Source of the DNA: Brevundimonas sp. MF30-B
Lineage (GTDB): Bacteria; Pseudomonadota; Alphaproteobacteria; Caulobacterales; Caulobacteraceae
Assembly (NCBI RefSeq): GCF_004683885.1
Contig: NZ_CP038440.1
Location: 2,390,001-2,454,000, forward strand
Direction: 5' to 3'
Length of the DNA: 64,000 bases
The position numbers were made by a program, and so were the translations under genes. Under the pieces are notes generated by a model, which was not told the origin of the DNA, did not search any database, and was given only the letters and a program-made list of their open reading frames with translations. This document shows positions 56,791 to 64,000 of this stretch, piece after piece (the first letter of the stretch is position 1; the number at the start of each line of letters is the position of its first letter).

Positions 56791-58482
56791 TCAGGCGCGG
56801 GGCAGCAGCACCCAAAAGGTCGCCCCCTCGCCAGGAGCGGACAGGACGCCGATCTCCCCGCCTTGCAGTTCGGTCAGCCTCTTGGCCAGGGCGAGGCCGA
56901 CGCCGTGGCCCTCGATGGCCGATTTCTCGAGCCCCAGACGATTGAACGGCTCGAACAGCTGGGCCTGCTTCTCCGGCGAAAGGCCGGGACCCCTATCGAC
57001 CACCGCGAGCCGGATGTGTTCGCCGGAGGCGCTCGCCATGAGCCGAACCACGCCGCCCGACCCGCCATATTTGAGGGCGTTGGAGGTCAGATTGCCAATC
57101 ACCTGGTTCAACCGCTGAGAATCGGCGAGGGCGACAAGGTCCGGATCGTCGACCGACACCTCTACGCGCACGCCTTCAGCCTCGGGCCGTAGCTGAGCGA
57201 CGCGCCGAACATCCTGCAGCAGGCCCTCGACCTTGACCGGCCGCAGCTCGACCTTGACGCCTCCGGCCTCGGCCCGGGCTACGTCCAAAAGATCATGGGC
57301 CAGGGTCTCCACCTGGCGCGCCGTCCTGACCAGCATTTCGGCCATCTCAACCTGCGTCGGCGTAGTCGGGCCGAGTTGGCCCGTGCGCCACAGATCGCCA
57401 ATGCCGATGACTCCCCCGACAGGGCTCTTGATCTCGTGCGCGACGTTGGCGAGGAGGCGTGACTTGGCCGCCGATGACCGCTCCGCGCGAACCTGGCCGG
57501 CCTTCGCCCGGTCGGACAGGCGATCCCGCTCCTCAAGCAGGGCCGCGACCAGGACGATGGGCATATAGCCGAGGAGCACCAGCAGCTGCGCCATCAGAGC
57601 CCGCCCGGGCCCGTCGAAGCGGGCGTAGGGACCGTGCCCGGCCATGCTGCCGCCGACCGCGAATATGGCGACCACCACCAGGGCCGTGGTCACTCCCACC
57701 ATGCGCGCCCTCACGGCGATAAGCAGGATGATCGGCAGGATGGTGAAACCCAGAGGGAGATCGAAGGTGGTGAACACCGCTCCGCACGCGGCGAACAGAA
57801 GGCCGAAAAGCAGGGTCGTTTCCGCGAGGCGCGCCGGGCTCCGCAGGCGCACCAGAGCGCGGCGACGCAGCGACAGAACGCAGCTTCCGACCACGGCCAC
57901 GCTCAAGGCGTGCCCGAACCACCAGGTCTGGAAGGTCGGCCAGAAGGGCGACCCGTGCATGAAGCTCAGCATCAACCCGGCGAAGGCGGCCGCCGGCAGC
58001 GGAGCGGCCACGGCAGCCGTCAGCAAGAAGCGGCCGGTGTCCTCGACGCTGCCCAGGGTCAAGCTGGGCGCGAAACGCCGCGCCAGACCCACCGCAACCA
58101 CCACGTCCAGCATGTTGGCGAAGGTGAACATCAGCGCGAGGCTGAACTCGTTGCCCGCAAGGAGATTGCCTATCAGGAAGCCCGCCGCCATCAAGGCGCC
58201 GAAGGCGACGTCGAACGCCATGCTGCGGCGTGACCTCAGCCACACGCCGATCGCCAGCCCGCTAGCGCCCCAGAGGGCGGCGACCACGCCGACCGACCGG
58301 CTGAACTGAAGCGACAACACGACCAGCATCACCACGCCCACGGCGGTGAAAAGCAGAACCGCGGGATGGCCCAGCCCCAGGGCGCCTTGCGCCGGCGCGG
58401 CGCCGACCCGCCCCGGCGCTCTTTGGCGGGCGGCGGTCGACGGCGGCGGAGGCGGCAGATCGAGCGCGCGGCTCACGGGCAT
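56791..58482 (-). CDS. Membrane sensor histidine kinase
   Basis: 563 residues. About eight N-terminal hydrophobic helices (residues ~40-315) in a MASE1-like arrangement, a short linker, then the dimer/H-box LLANVAHEIKSPVGGVIGIG with His349 and the ATPase domain (N box LNQVIGNLTSNALKYGGSGG; G boxes VVDRGPGLSPEKQAQLFEPF and GHGVGLALAKRLTELQGGEI). No response-regulator gene adjoins it, so it is an orphan. The signal is unknown; its place behind cydAB hints at a redox or respiration cue, but that is only inference. Confidence 0.92.
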   Translation of the reverse strand: MPVSRALDLPPPPPSTAARQRAPGRVGAAPAQGALGLGHPAVLLFTAVGVVMLVVLSLQFSRSVGVVAALWGASGLAIGVWLRSRRSMAFDVAFGALMAAGFLIGNLLAGNEFSLALMFTFANMLDVVVAVGLARRFAPSLTLGSVEDTGRFLLTAAVAAPLPAAAFAGLMLSFMHGSPFWPTFQTWWFGHALSVAVVGSCVLSLRRRALVRLRSPARLAETTLLFGLLFAACGAVFTTFDLPLGFTILPIILLIAVRARMVGVTTALVVVAIFAVGGSMAGHGPYARFDGPGRALMAQLLVLLGYMPIVLVAALLEERDRLSDRAKAGQVRAERSSAAKSRLLANVAHEIKSPVGGVIGIGDLWRTGQLGPTTPTQVEMAEMLVRTARQVETLAHDLLDVARAEAGGVKVELRPVKVEGLLQDVRRVAQLRPEAEGVRVEVSVDDPDLVALADSQRLNQVIGNLTSNALKYGGSGGVVRLMASASGEHIRLAVVDRGPGLSPEKQAQLFEPFNRLGLEKSAIEGHGVGLALAKRLTELQGGEIGVLSAPGEGATFWVLLPRA

Positions 58483-58547
58483 GGACTGAACTCGAAGGAC
58501 TAGGTCCCGGCCAGTCTGCCCGCTGGCTTCCTAACATCCCCTGAAGG

Positions 58548-59204
58548 CTAGACGGACCCCAAAGCCTTGTTGAAGGCGCGCACCGCCTGGGCAGGCCCGT
58601 CGACATGACCCCATACCGCCCCGGACACGGCCACGAAGTCCGCACCCGCGCGTGCAAGCTCCCCGGCGGTGTCCGCCGTAATCCCCCCGATCGCCACACA
58701 GGGGACCTCCATCGTCTCCTGCCATATGGTGAGGATTTCCGGGTCGGGACGGCTGGCCGTCGTCTTGGTCTCGGTGGGATAAAAGGCGCCGAAGGCGACA
58801 TAGTCGGCGCCGCCCTCCGCCGCCTCCATGGCCAGGTGTCGGCTGTCGTGACAGGTCACGCCGACCATTCCAGCCGCCCCCATGATGCGCCGCGCCTCGG
58901 CCAGGCTCATGTCGCCCTGTCCCACATGCACGCCGTCGCAGCCTGTGGCGCGCGCCATCTCGGGATCGTCGTTAAGGATCACGGCCGCCCCGCGGGCCTG
59001 TGCGATGGGGGCCAGGCGGGAAACGGCCTCACGGACCACCACAGGGTCAGCCGGCTTGAGCCTGATCTGAAGCGCCGCGACATCCCCTGCGTCGAGCGCC
59101 GCCTCAAGAGCTTTCGCAAAGGCATCCAGGTCTTCGATCGTCGGCGGCGTGATCAGGTAAAGCCGACACGGCGGGCGCGGCGGCGCGGAAAGAGCGTTGG
59201 CCAT
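58548..59204 (-). CDS. thiE: Thiamine-phosphate synthase
   Basis: 218 residues, TIM barrel. Joins the HMP-PP and thiazole-phosphate parts. Motifs: [54 protein letters not shown] and [34 protein letters not shown]. Lone gene leftward, upstream of the bfd gene which is rightward. Confidence 0.92.
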   Translation of the reverse strand: MANALSAPPRPPCRLYLITPPTIEDLDAFAKALEAALDAGDVAALQIRLKPADPVVVREAVSRLAPIAQARGAAVILNDDPEMARATGCDGVHVGQGDMSLAEARRIMGAAGMVGVTCHDSRHLAMEAAEGGADYVAFGAFYPTETKTTASRPDPEILTIWQETMEVPCVAIGGITADTAGELARAGADFVAVSGAVWGHVDGPAQAVRAFNKALGSV

Positions 59205-59325
59205 GTCCGGGCAGTGCCGCCGGAAATCGCGCGGGTCAATACGCCCAGGGCTCTCGCCGGCGCGGCTTCGCCCTGCGGCGCGTGGTCGCTTGGCTGCGAA
59301 CGACTTGCATTCACCTCATCGCAGC

Positions 59326-59344
59326 GATAGAGAATGATTATCAG
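59326..59344. promoter_or_regulatory. Candidate Fur box upstream of bfd
   Basis: GATAGAGAATGATTATCAG resembles the 19-bp Fur consensus GATAATGATAATCATTATC (13 of 19 by eye). It lies 25 bases before the bfd start, where a bacterioferritin-release ferredoxin would be under iron control. A second AT-rich patch with CTCGCATTTTCAATGCGGTG stands ahead of bfr at about 59571-59590. Confidence 0.5.
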
Positions 59345-59368
59345 TCGGGTTAAGAGCGTTTATCGTCC

Positions 59369-59554
59369 GTGTACATCTGCAATTGCAACGGCCTTCGCCA
59401 GCGTGATGTGGCCCGCTCGATCGAAGCGGGCGCGACCCGTCCGCGCGACATCTTCGCCAATCATCAGTGCCAGGCCCAGTGCGCCAAATGCGTCTGCGAC
59501 ATGCGTCGGATGATCCAGGATGCGACCGAGTCTTACGCGATGGCGGCGGAATAA
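59369..59554 (+). CDS. bfd: Bacterioferritin-associated ferredoxin
   Basis: 61 residues with a [2Fe-2S] site in the BFD fold: MYICNCNGLRQRDVARS for the first Cys pair and HQCQAQCAKCVCDMRRMI for the second. Reduces the haem of bacterioferritin to let stored iron out. GTG start. Just 145 bases ahead of bfr and in the same direction. Confidence 0.93.
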   Translation: MYICNCNGLRQRDVARSIEAGATRPRDIFANHQCQAQCAKCVCDMRRMIQDATESYAMAAE

Positions 59555-59699
59555 GCTGCGCGCAAAAATCACTCGCATTTTCAATGCGGTGAAAAACATT
59601 CGCAACTGAACACATCGGCTGAATCGGTGTTATGAACAGCGCCACGCGAGGTCGTGACGGCGCCATCCGGCGACGCGCCTTGTGGTGAGGAGATGGGCC

Positions 59700-60200
59700 A
59701 TGAAGGGCGATCCGGCGATCATTCGCACCTTGAACGCGGTGCTGACCAACGAGCTGACCGCGGTCAACCAGTACTTCCTGCACGCCCGCATGTTCGAAAG
59801 CTGGGGCCTGCGCCATCTCGGCCAGATCATCTACGACGAATCGATCGGCGAGATGAAACACGCCGACATGCTCATCAAGCGCATCCTGTTCCTGGACGGC
59901 CTGCCCAACCTGCAGGACCTGCACAAGCTCAAGGTCGGCGAAGAGCCGATCGAATGCCTGGGGGCTGATCTGCAGCTCGAGTACAACAGCCGCACCACCA
60001 CCAAGGAGGCGGTGACCCAGTGCGAGGCCGCGCATGACTACGTCAGCCGTGACCTGCTGATGCGCATTCTGGCCGACACGGAAGAGCACATCGACTTCCT
60101 GGAGAACCAGCAGAAGCTGATCGAGCTGCTGGGCGCGCAGAACTACCTCCAGTCGGCGATGACCGAGATCCAACCCGACAAGAGCGCCACCGGCAACTGA
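59700..60200 (+). CDS. bfr: Bacterioferritin
   Basis: 166 residues, four-helix ferritin. Haem ligand Met52 (IGEMKHADMLIK); ferroxidase residues Glu18, Glu51, His54, Glu94 and His130 are present. The usual Glu127 is replaced: ILADTEEHIDFLEN has Thr127-Glu128-Glu129-His130 where most have Glu-x-x-His. ATG at 59700 (GAGGAG upstream) is chosen over an earlier GTG because it makes the family numbering exact. Stores iron. Confidence 0.94.
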   Translation: MKGDPAIIRTLNAVLTNELTAVNQYFLHARMFESWGLRHLGQIIYDESIGEMKHADMLIKRILFLDGLPNLQDLHKLKVGEEPIECLGADLQLEYNSRTTTKEAVTQCEAAHDYVSRDLLMRILADTEEHIDFLENQQKLIELLGAQNYLQSAMTEIQPDKSATGN

Positions 60201-60228
60201 CCGGAACCGCACGGCGCGGCCGTCATTC

Positions 60229-60251
60229 TCCTTCTGCTTGCAGTAGAAGGA
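60229..60251 (+). promoter_or_regulatory. Hairpin that covers a ribosome site
   Basis: TCCTTCT (60229-60235) pairs with AGAAGGA (60245-60251), and the latter is the ribosome site of the gene beginning at 60260. The 9-base loop is GCTTGCAGT. Such a stem could slow translation until opened; it may also be chance. Confidence 0.35.
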
Positions 60252-60259
60252 CACCGCCC

Positions 60260-60808
60260 ATGACATCGCTCGACACCGCCGTGGACGAGGTGCGCGACCG
60301 CGCCGTGGACTTCCTGAACAGCGAAGGCCGGTCCGCGTCGCATGTCGCCCTGGGGGTGGCGCTGACCGCCGGTTTCGCCCTGGCGGCCACGCTATTGGCC
60401 ATGCGCACCATCGAGCCGCGCGCCCGGTCTCTGTCCAACCTCAAGGACAAGGAAGCGCCGGTCGTGGAGCGTCCCAAGGGGCCGCTCAGTCTGATCCTGC
60501 CTGCGGTCTTCTCGGCCACCACACTGTCGGCGGTGCGCGTCTGGAACGCCCCCAACCGGCCTGAGCGCAAGGCCGCCATGGGCCTTTGGATGGCCGCCCA
60601 GGCCACGAACGCCGTCTGGCTGGCGGTCCGTCCCGCGTCGCGCGGCCTTCAGATCATTGCCGCCATGACCAGCGCCGGCCTCGCCGCCGCCTTCGCCCAC
60701 GAAGCGCGCAAGCTGGACGACACGGCCGGCTCGCTGGCGTCCCCCATGGGCGCCGGGGTCAAACTGGCCAATCGCGCCGACAAGGAAGCCGCCGACACCC
60801 TGCATTGA
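60260..60808 (+). CDS. Membrane protein, weakly TspO-like
   Basis: 182 residues with about four hydrophobic segments ([79 protein letters not shown]). The stretch [20 protein letters not shown] with QATNAVW resembles the TspO/MBR pattern 'W-A-N-P-R-A-LW-Q-N-W', but the match is limited to this half. ATG at 60260, AGAAGGA upstream. Confidence 0.55.
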   Translation: MTSLDTAVDEVRDRAVDFLNSEGRSASHVALGVALTAGFALAATLLAMRTIEPRARSLSNLKDKEAPVVERPKGPLSLILPAVFSATTLSAVRVWNAPNRPERKAAMGLWMAAQATNAVWLAVRPASRGLQIIAAMTSAGLAAAFAHEARKLDDTAGSLASPMGAGVKLANRADKEAADTLH

Positions 60809-60920
60809 TCGGCTCGGCCGCCATTGCCCTGAAGCCCGGCTTCCTCTAGGGATCGCGCCCGATTTGCGCGCCGCGACGCCGGCGCGCCCTCCCGCAATTA
60901 TCCAGCAGCGAACCGCTCCG

Positions 60921-61487
60921 ATGAAGATCAACGGCAACACCATCAAGCCGGGCATGGTGCTCCAGCACAACGGCGGCCTCTGGGTCGTGACCAAAGCCAG
61001 CCACGTCAAGCCGGGCAAGGGCGGCGCCTTCGCCAACGTCGAGGCCAAGAACCTCGAGACCGGCAACAAGCTGAACGAGCGCTTCCGGTCCGAAGACAAG
61101 GTCGAGCGGGTCACGCTGGAGCAGAAGGACTTCTCCTACCTGTTCGACAACGGCGACAGCCTCGTCTTCATGGACGACGGCACCTACGAGCAAATCGAAC
61201 TGCAAAAGGACTGGGTCGGCGAAGAGCGCATCCCCTATCTGCAGGAAGGCATGAAGGTCGTAATCGAGATGCACGAAGAGCGTCCGATCGGCCTGTCGCT
61301 GCCGGAACAGGTCACCCTGGAAGTGGCCGAGACCGAGCCCACCGTGAAGGGCCAGACCGCCTCGTCCTCCTACAAGCCCGCCATCGCCAACAACGGCGTG
61401 CGCATCATGATCCCGCCGTACATGTCGGCCGGAGAGCGCATCATCGTCGACACGACGACCGGCGAATACGTCCGCCGCGCGGACTGA
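60921..61487 (+). CDS. efp: Translation elongation factor P
   Basis: 188 residues in three beta domains. Helps ribosomes through proline runs. The modified residue is Lys33 in [19 protein letters not shown]; the C-terminal domain ends [23 protein letters not shown] at 60921 is chosen by family length; a longer frame to 60864 is rejected. No epmA-type gene for lysyl modification is seen nearby, so the modification route is open. Confidence 0.96.
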   Translation: MKINGNTIKPGMVLQHNGGLWVVTKASHVKPGKGGAFANVEAKNLETGNKLNERFRSEDKVERVTLEQKDFSYLFDNGDSLVFMDDGTYEQIELQKDWVGEERIPYLQEGMKVVIEMHEERPIGLSLPEQVTLEVAETEPTVKGQTASSSYKPAIANNGVRIMIPPYMSAGERIIVDTTTGEYVRRAD

Positions 61488-61579
61488 CCCAATCCCTGCC
61501 CTTCGGGGCGAGCATCTGAACTTCTCCGCCTGTCCGGGCCATTCGGCCTTGTGAAGGACAGGCGGACCAGGAGATCCCC

Positions 61580-62386
61580 ATGGCCCTCGCCTCCGCCCTG
61601 CTTCAAGTCATGATGGACGCCGTTCGCAAGACCGGCCGTCCGATGCTGCGCGACTTCGGCGAGGTCTCCCAGCTTCAGGTCTCGCGCAAGGGCCCCGGAG
61701 ACTTCGTCACCGCCGCCGACATCAAGGCCGAGCAGACGCTGTTCGAACTGCTGAGCAAGGCGCGTCCCGGCTACAGCTTCCTCGGCGAAGAGCGCGGCAT
61801 GGTGGAGGGAACCGACAAGACCCACACCTGGATCGTCGATCCGATCGACGGCACGACCAACTTCATGCACGCCATGCCCCACTTCGCCATCACGGTGGGA
61901 CTGGAGCGCAAGGCGCCCGACGGCTCGTCAGAGATCGTGGCCGGCGTGACCTACAATCCGGTCATGAATGAGCTGTTCTGGGCTGAAAAGGGCAAGGGCT
62001 GCTATCTCAACGACAGCCGCATCCGCGTCGCGGGCCGCAAGGATCTGTCGGAAAGCCTGGTCGCCACCGGCCTGCCCTTCATCGGCAAGACCGGCCATGG
62101 CCAGGCGATCAAGGACATCCACGCCGTCGGCCAACGCGTCGCCGGCATCCGCCGCCTGGGCTCGGCCGCCCTGGACTTCGCCTGGGTCGCGGCCGGCCGC
62201 TACGACGCCTATTGGGAGCGCAACCTGAATCCGTGGGACGTGGCGGCGGGCATCCTGTTCGTCACCGAGGCGGGCGGCCAGGTCACCGCCATAGACCGCG
62301 ACGGCGATCCCAAGAACGGCAAGCAGGTCCTGGCCGCCAATCCTGAACTGCATCCCCAGCTGCGCAAGCTGCTTCAAGGCGCCTGA
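61580..62386 (+). CDS. suhB: Inositol-1-monophosphatase family enzyme
   Basis: 268 residues. Metal-site motifs of the IMPase/SuhB family: [13 protein letters not shown] with Glu-Glu, [20 protein letters not shown] and the late [20 protein letters not shown] with Asp. Mg2+- dependent phosphatase of inositol phosphate; SuhB also acts in rRNA antitermination in E. coli. AGGAG upstream of the ATG. Confidence 0.92.
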   Translation: MALASALLQVMMDAVRKTGRPMLRDFGEVSQLQVSRKGPGDFVTAADIKAEQTLFELLSKARPGYSFLGEERGMVEGTDKTHTWIVDPIDGTTNFMHAMPHFAITVGLERKAPDGSSEIVAGVTYNPVMNELFWAEKGKGCYLNDSRIRVAGRKDLSESLVATGLPFIGKTGHGQAIKDIHAVGQRVAGIRRLGSAALDFAWVAAGRYDAYWERNLNPWDVAAGILFVTEAGGQVTAIDRDGDPKNGKQVLAANPELHPQLRKLLQGA

Positions 62387-62418
62387 CGGCCGCGGGCTTT
62401 CCTGATAACGCAGCCCGC

Positions 62419-63672
62419 ATGACCGACAACGCCTTTACGTCCGATTTCCTCCGCACCATGCAGGCGCGAGGCTACATCCATCAGATCACCCATCCGGCCG
62501 AGCTGGATGCGGCGGCGGCGTCGGGCGTGGTGACGGGCTATATCGGCTTTGACGCCACAGCGCCGTCGCTGCACGTCGGCCACCTGATCCAGATCATGCT
62601 CCTGCGCCGGCTGCAGCAGGCCGGGCACAAGCCCATTGTTCTGATGGGCGGCGGCACGACGAAGGTCGGCGACCCCTCGTTCAAGGACACCCAGCGTCCC
62701 CTGCTGACGCCCGAGCGGATCGCCGAGAACATCGCGAGCATCAAGGGCGTGTTCGAGAAGTTCCTGACCTTCGGCGACGGCCCGACCGACGCGGTCATGC
62801 TGGACAACGACGAGTGGCTGTCCAAGCTGGGCTATCTGGAGTTCCTGCGCGACTACGGGACCCATTTCACCGTCAACCGCATGCTGAGCTTCGACTCGGT
62901 CAAGCTGCGCCTGGAGCGCGAGCAGCCGCTGACCTTCCTCGAGTTCAACTACATGCTGATGCAGGCGACCGACTTCCTAGAACTGAACCGGCGCTACGGC
63001 TGCACGCTGCAGATGGGCGGGTCGGACCAGTGGGGCAACATCGTCAACGGGGTCGAGCTGACCCGCCGCGTGGACCACAAGGCCGCGTTTGGCCTGACCA
63101 CGCCGCTGCTGTCGACCGCCTCGGGCCAGAAGATGGGCAAGACCGTGGGCGGCGCCGTCTGGCTGAACGCCGACGCCCTGTCGCCGTACGAGTACTGGCA
63201 GTACTGGCGCAACACCGAGGACGGCGACGTGGGCCGCTTCATGCGCCTGTTCACCGACCTGTCGGACGCCGAGATCGCCGGCTACGAGGCCCTGCAAGGC
63301 GCCGCCATCAACGACGCCAAGAAGGCGCTGGCCGACGCCACGACCACAATGCTGCACGGGCCCGAGGAAGCCGCCAAGGCGCGCGCCGCCGCCGAAAACA
63401 CCTTTGAAAAGGGCCAGCTGTCGGCCGACCTGCCGACCGTCGAACTGCCCGTGACCGAGGTCTATGGCGCCATGATCGCCGCCGTCGTCACCAAGGCCGG
63501 CCTGACCGCCTCCAACGGCGAGGCCCGCCGCCTGGCCCAGGGCGGCGGCCTGCGCCTCAACGACACGCCCGTAGCCGACGGAGCCCGACTACTGACCGAG
63601 GCCGACCTCAAGGACGGCGCCATCAAACTAGCCGCCGGCAAGAAGAAGATCGTGCGGGTCAAACCCACCTGA
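62419..63672 (+). CDS. tyrS: Tyrosyl-tRNA synthetase
   Basis: 417 residues, class I. HIGH-like motif in [19 protein letters not shown]-like [18 protein letters not shown], tyrosine-pocket [14 protein letters not shown], and a C-terminal S4 RNA-binding domain ([20 protein letters not shown]). The KMSKS loop reads KMGKT, as in many Alphaproteobacteria. Confidence 0.97.
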   Translation: MTDNAFTSDFLRTMQARGYIHQITHPAELDAAAASGVVTGYIGFDATAPSLHVGHLIQIMLLRRLQQAGHKPIVLMGGGTTKVGDPSFKDTQRPLLTPERIAENIASIKGVFEKFLTFGDGPTDAVMLDNDEWLSKLGYLEFLRDYGTHFTVNRMLSFDSVKLRLEREQPLTFLEFNYMLMQATDFLELNRRYGCTLQMGGSDQWGNIVNGVELTRRVDHKAAFGLTTPLLSTASGQKMGKTVGGAVWLNADALSPYEYWQYWRNTEDGDVGRFMRLFTDLSDAEIAGYEALQGAAINDAKKALADATTTMLHGPEEAAKARAAAENTFEKGQLSADLPTVELPVTEVYGAMIAAVVTKAGLTASNGEARRLAQGGGLRLNDTPVADGARLLTEADLKDGAIKLAAGKKKIVRVKPT

Positions 63673-63690
63673 TCCGAGCGGAGACTGGAC

Positions 63691-64000
63691 ATGGATGCTG
63701 GAACCCAAGCCCCGCCCCTCGACCTGCCGACCGACGGCGGCGGGCAGTTCGTGCTGGCGGATCGCGCCGGGCCGACCGTGGTCTATTTCTACCCCAAGGC
63801 CGACACGCCGGGCTGCACCACCGAGGGGCAGGATTTCTCGGCCCTGATGGATGACTTCGCCGCGCTAGGCGCCACCGTGATCGGCGTGTCGCGCGACCCG
63901 GTGAAAAAGCTGGATCGGTTCAAGGCCAAGCACGATCTCAAGGTCGTGCTTGGCTCCGATGAGGACGGTTCGGTCACCGAAGCCTGGGGCGTGTGGGTCG
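63691..64000 (+). CDS. bcp: Bcp-type peroxiredoxin, 3' end cut by window
   Basis: First 103 residues of a thiol peroxidase. Peroxidatic Cys in FYPKADTPGCTTEGQDFSAL; ATVIGVSRDPVKKLDRFKAK follows. GGAG upstream of the ATG at 63691. The frame is open at the right edge, ending at EAWGVWV. Confidence 0.9.
   Translation, partial: MDAGTQAPPLDLPTDGGGQFVLADRAGPTVVYFYPKADTPGCTTEGQDFSALMDDFAALGATVIGVSRDPVKKLDRFKAKHDLKVVLGSDEDGSVTEAWGVWV

Overview
The window comes from a GC-rich alphaproteobacterium. The most likely source is the family Caulobacteraceae, and a Brevundimonas-like organism fits best. Supporting signs are the Caulobacter-type TonB-dependent maltodextrin receptor with GH13 enzymes and an FHS sugar permease, the guaB/rsmB/guaA and fabD-fabG-acpP-fabF-mltG-yicC-gmk blocks, DUF3126, DUF2061 and DUF2474 proteins, and many start/stop (ATGA, GTGA, TTGA) overlaps. 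The taxon is inferred from gene content, not from a marker-gene comparison.

Layout. Positions 1-8.8 kb hold a maltodextrin-use locus: a LacI-type regulator cut by the window edge, two GH13 enzymes transcribed leftward, and divergently an outer-membrane TonB-dependent receptor and an inner-membrane sugar permease. Positions 8.8-9.2 kb are gene debris (tyrosine recombinase and LprI-like remnants). Positions 9.2-12.6 kb hold an ECF sigma / anti-sigma pair, a divergent secreted subtilase and a secreted Gly/Ser-rich protein. The same GGATGAAACG-N12-CGTT element precedes all three transcription units and reads both ways in the sigma/subtilase gap. Positions 12.9-18.4 kb are a sulfide/persulfide module: TauE-like exporter, type II SQR-like enzyme, DUF442 phosphatase-like protein, two YeeE/YedE proteins, an ETHE1-like persulfide dioxygenase and, divergently, a 1-Cys peroxiredoxin translationally coupled to an ArsR regulator with the two cysteines of SqrR/BigR.

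Positions about 18.5-32.5 kb are accessory DNA: an MNT-HEPN protein, a large ParB-like protein with an extensively base-paired leader, an XRE regulator, a LuxR-type HTH protein overlapping another gene in a different frame, a TonB-dependent receptor with a secreted HExxH protease and two small secreted proteins, an AlpA-type regulator, and a P4-type integrase beside the 3' end of guaA. A decayed second copy of the integrase 3' end lies about 0.6 kb away, which suggests repeated integration at guaA.

Positions 32.5-64 kb are core chromosome: guaA-rsmB-MAPEG-guaB, a DUF2061 protein, rlmE, a cyclophilin, a lipoprotein and an M28 peptidase, ligA, gmk-yicC-mltG-fabF, acpP, fabG-fabD, an atypical Nramp protein, DUF3126, cysE-nudix, a nitroreductase, cydAB with a short DUF2474 gene, a membrane sensor kinase, thiE, bfd and bfr, efp, an inositol monophosphatase, tyrS and the start of a Bcp-type peroxiredoxin. 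I saw no rRNA, convincing tRNA, intact insertion sequence or CRISPR array.
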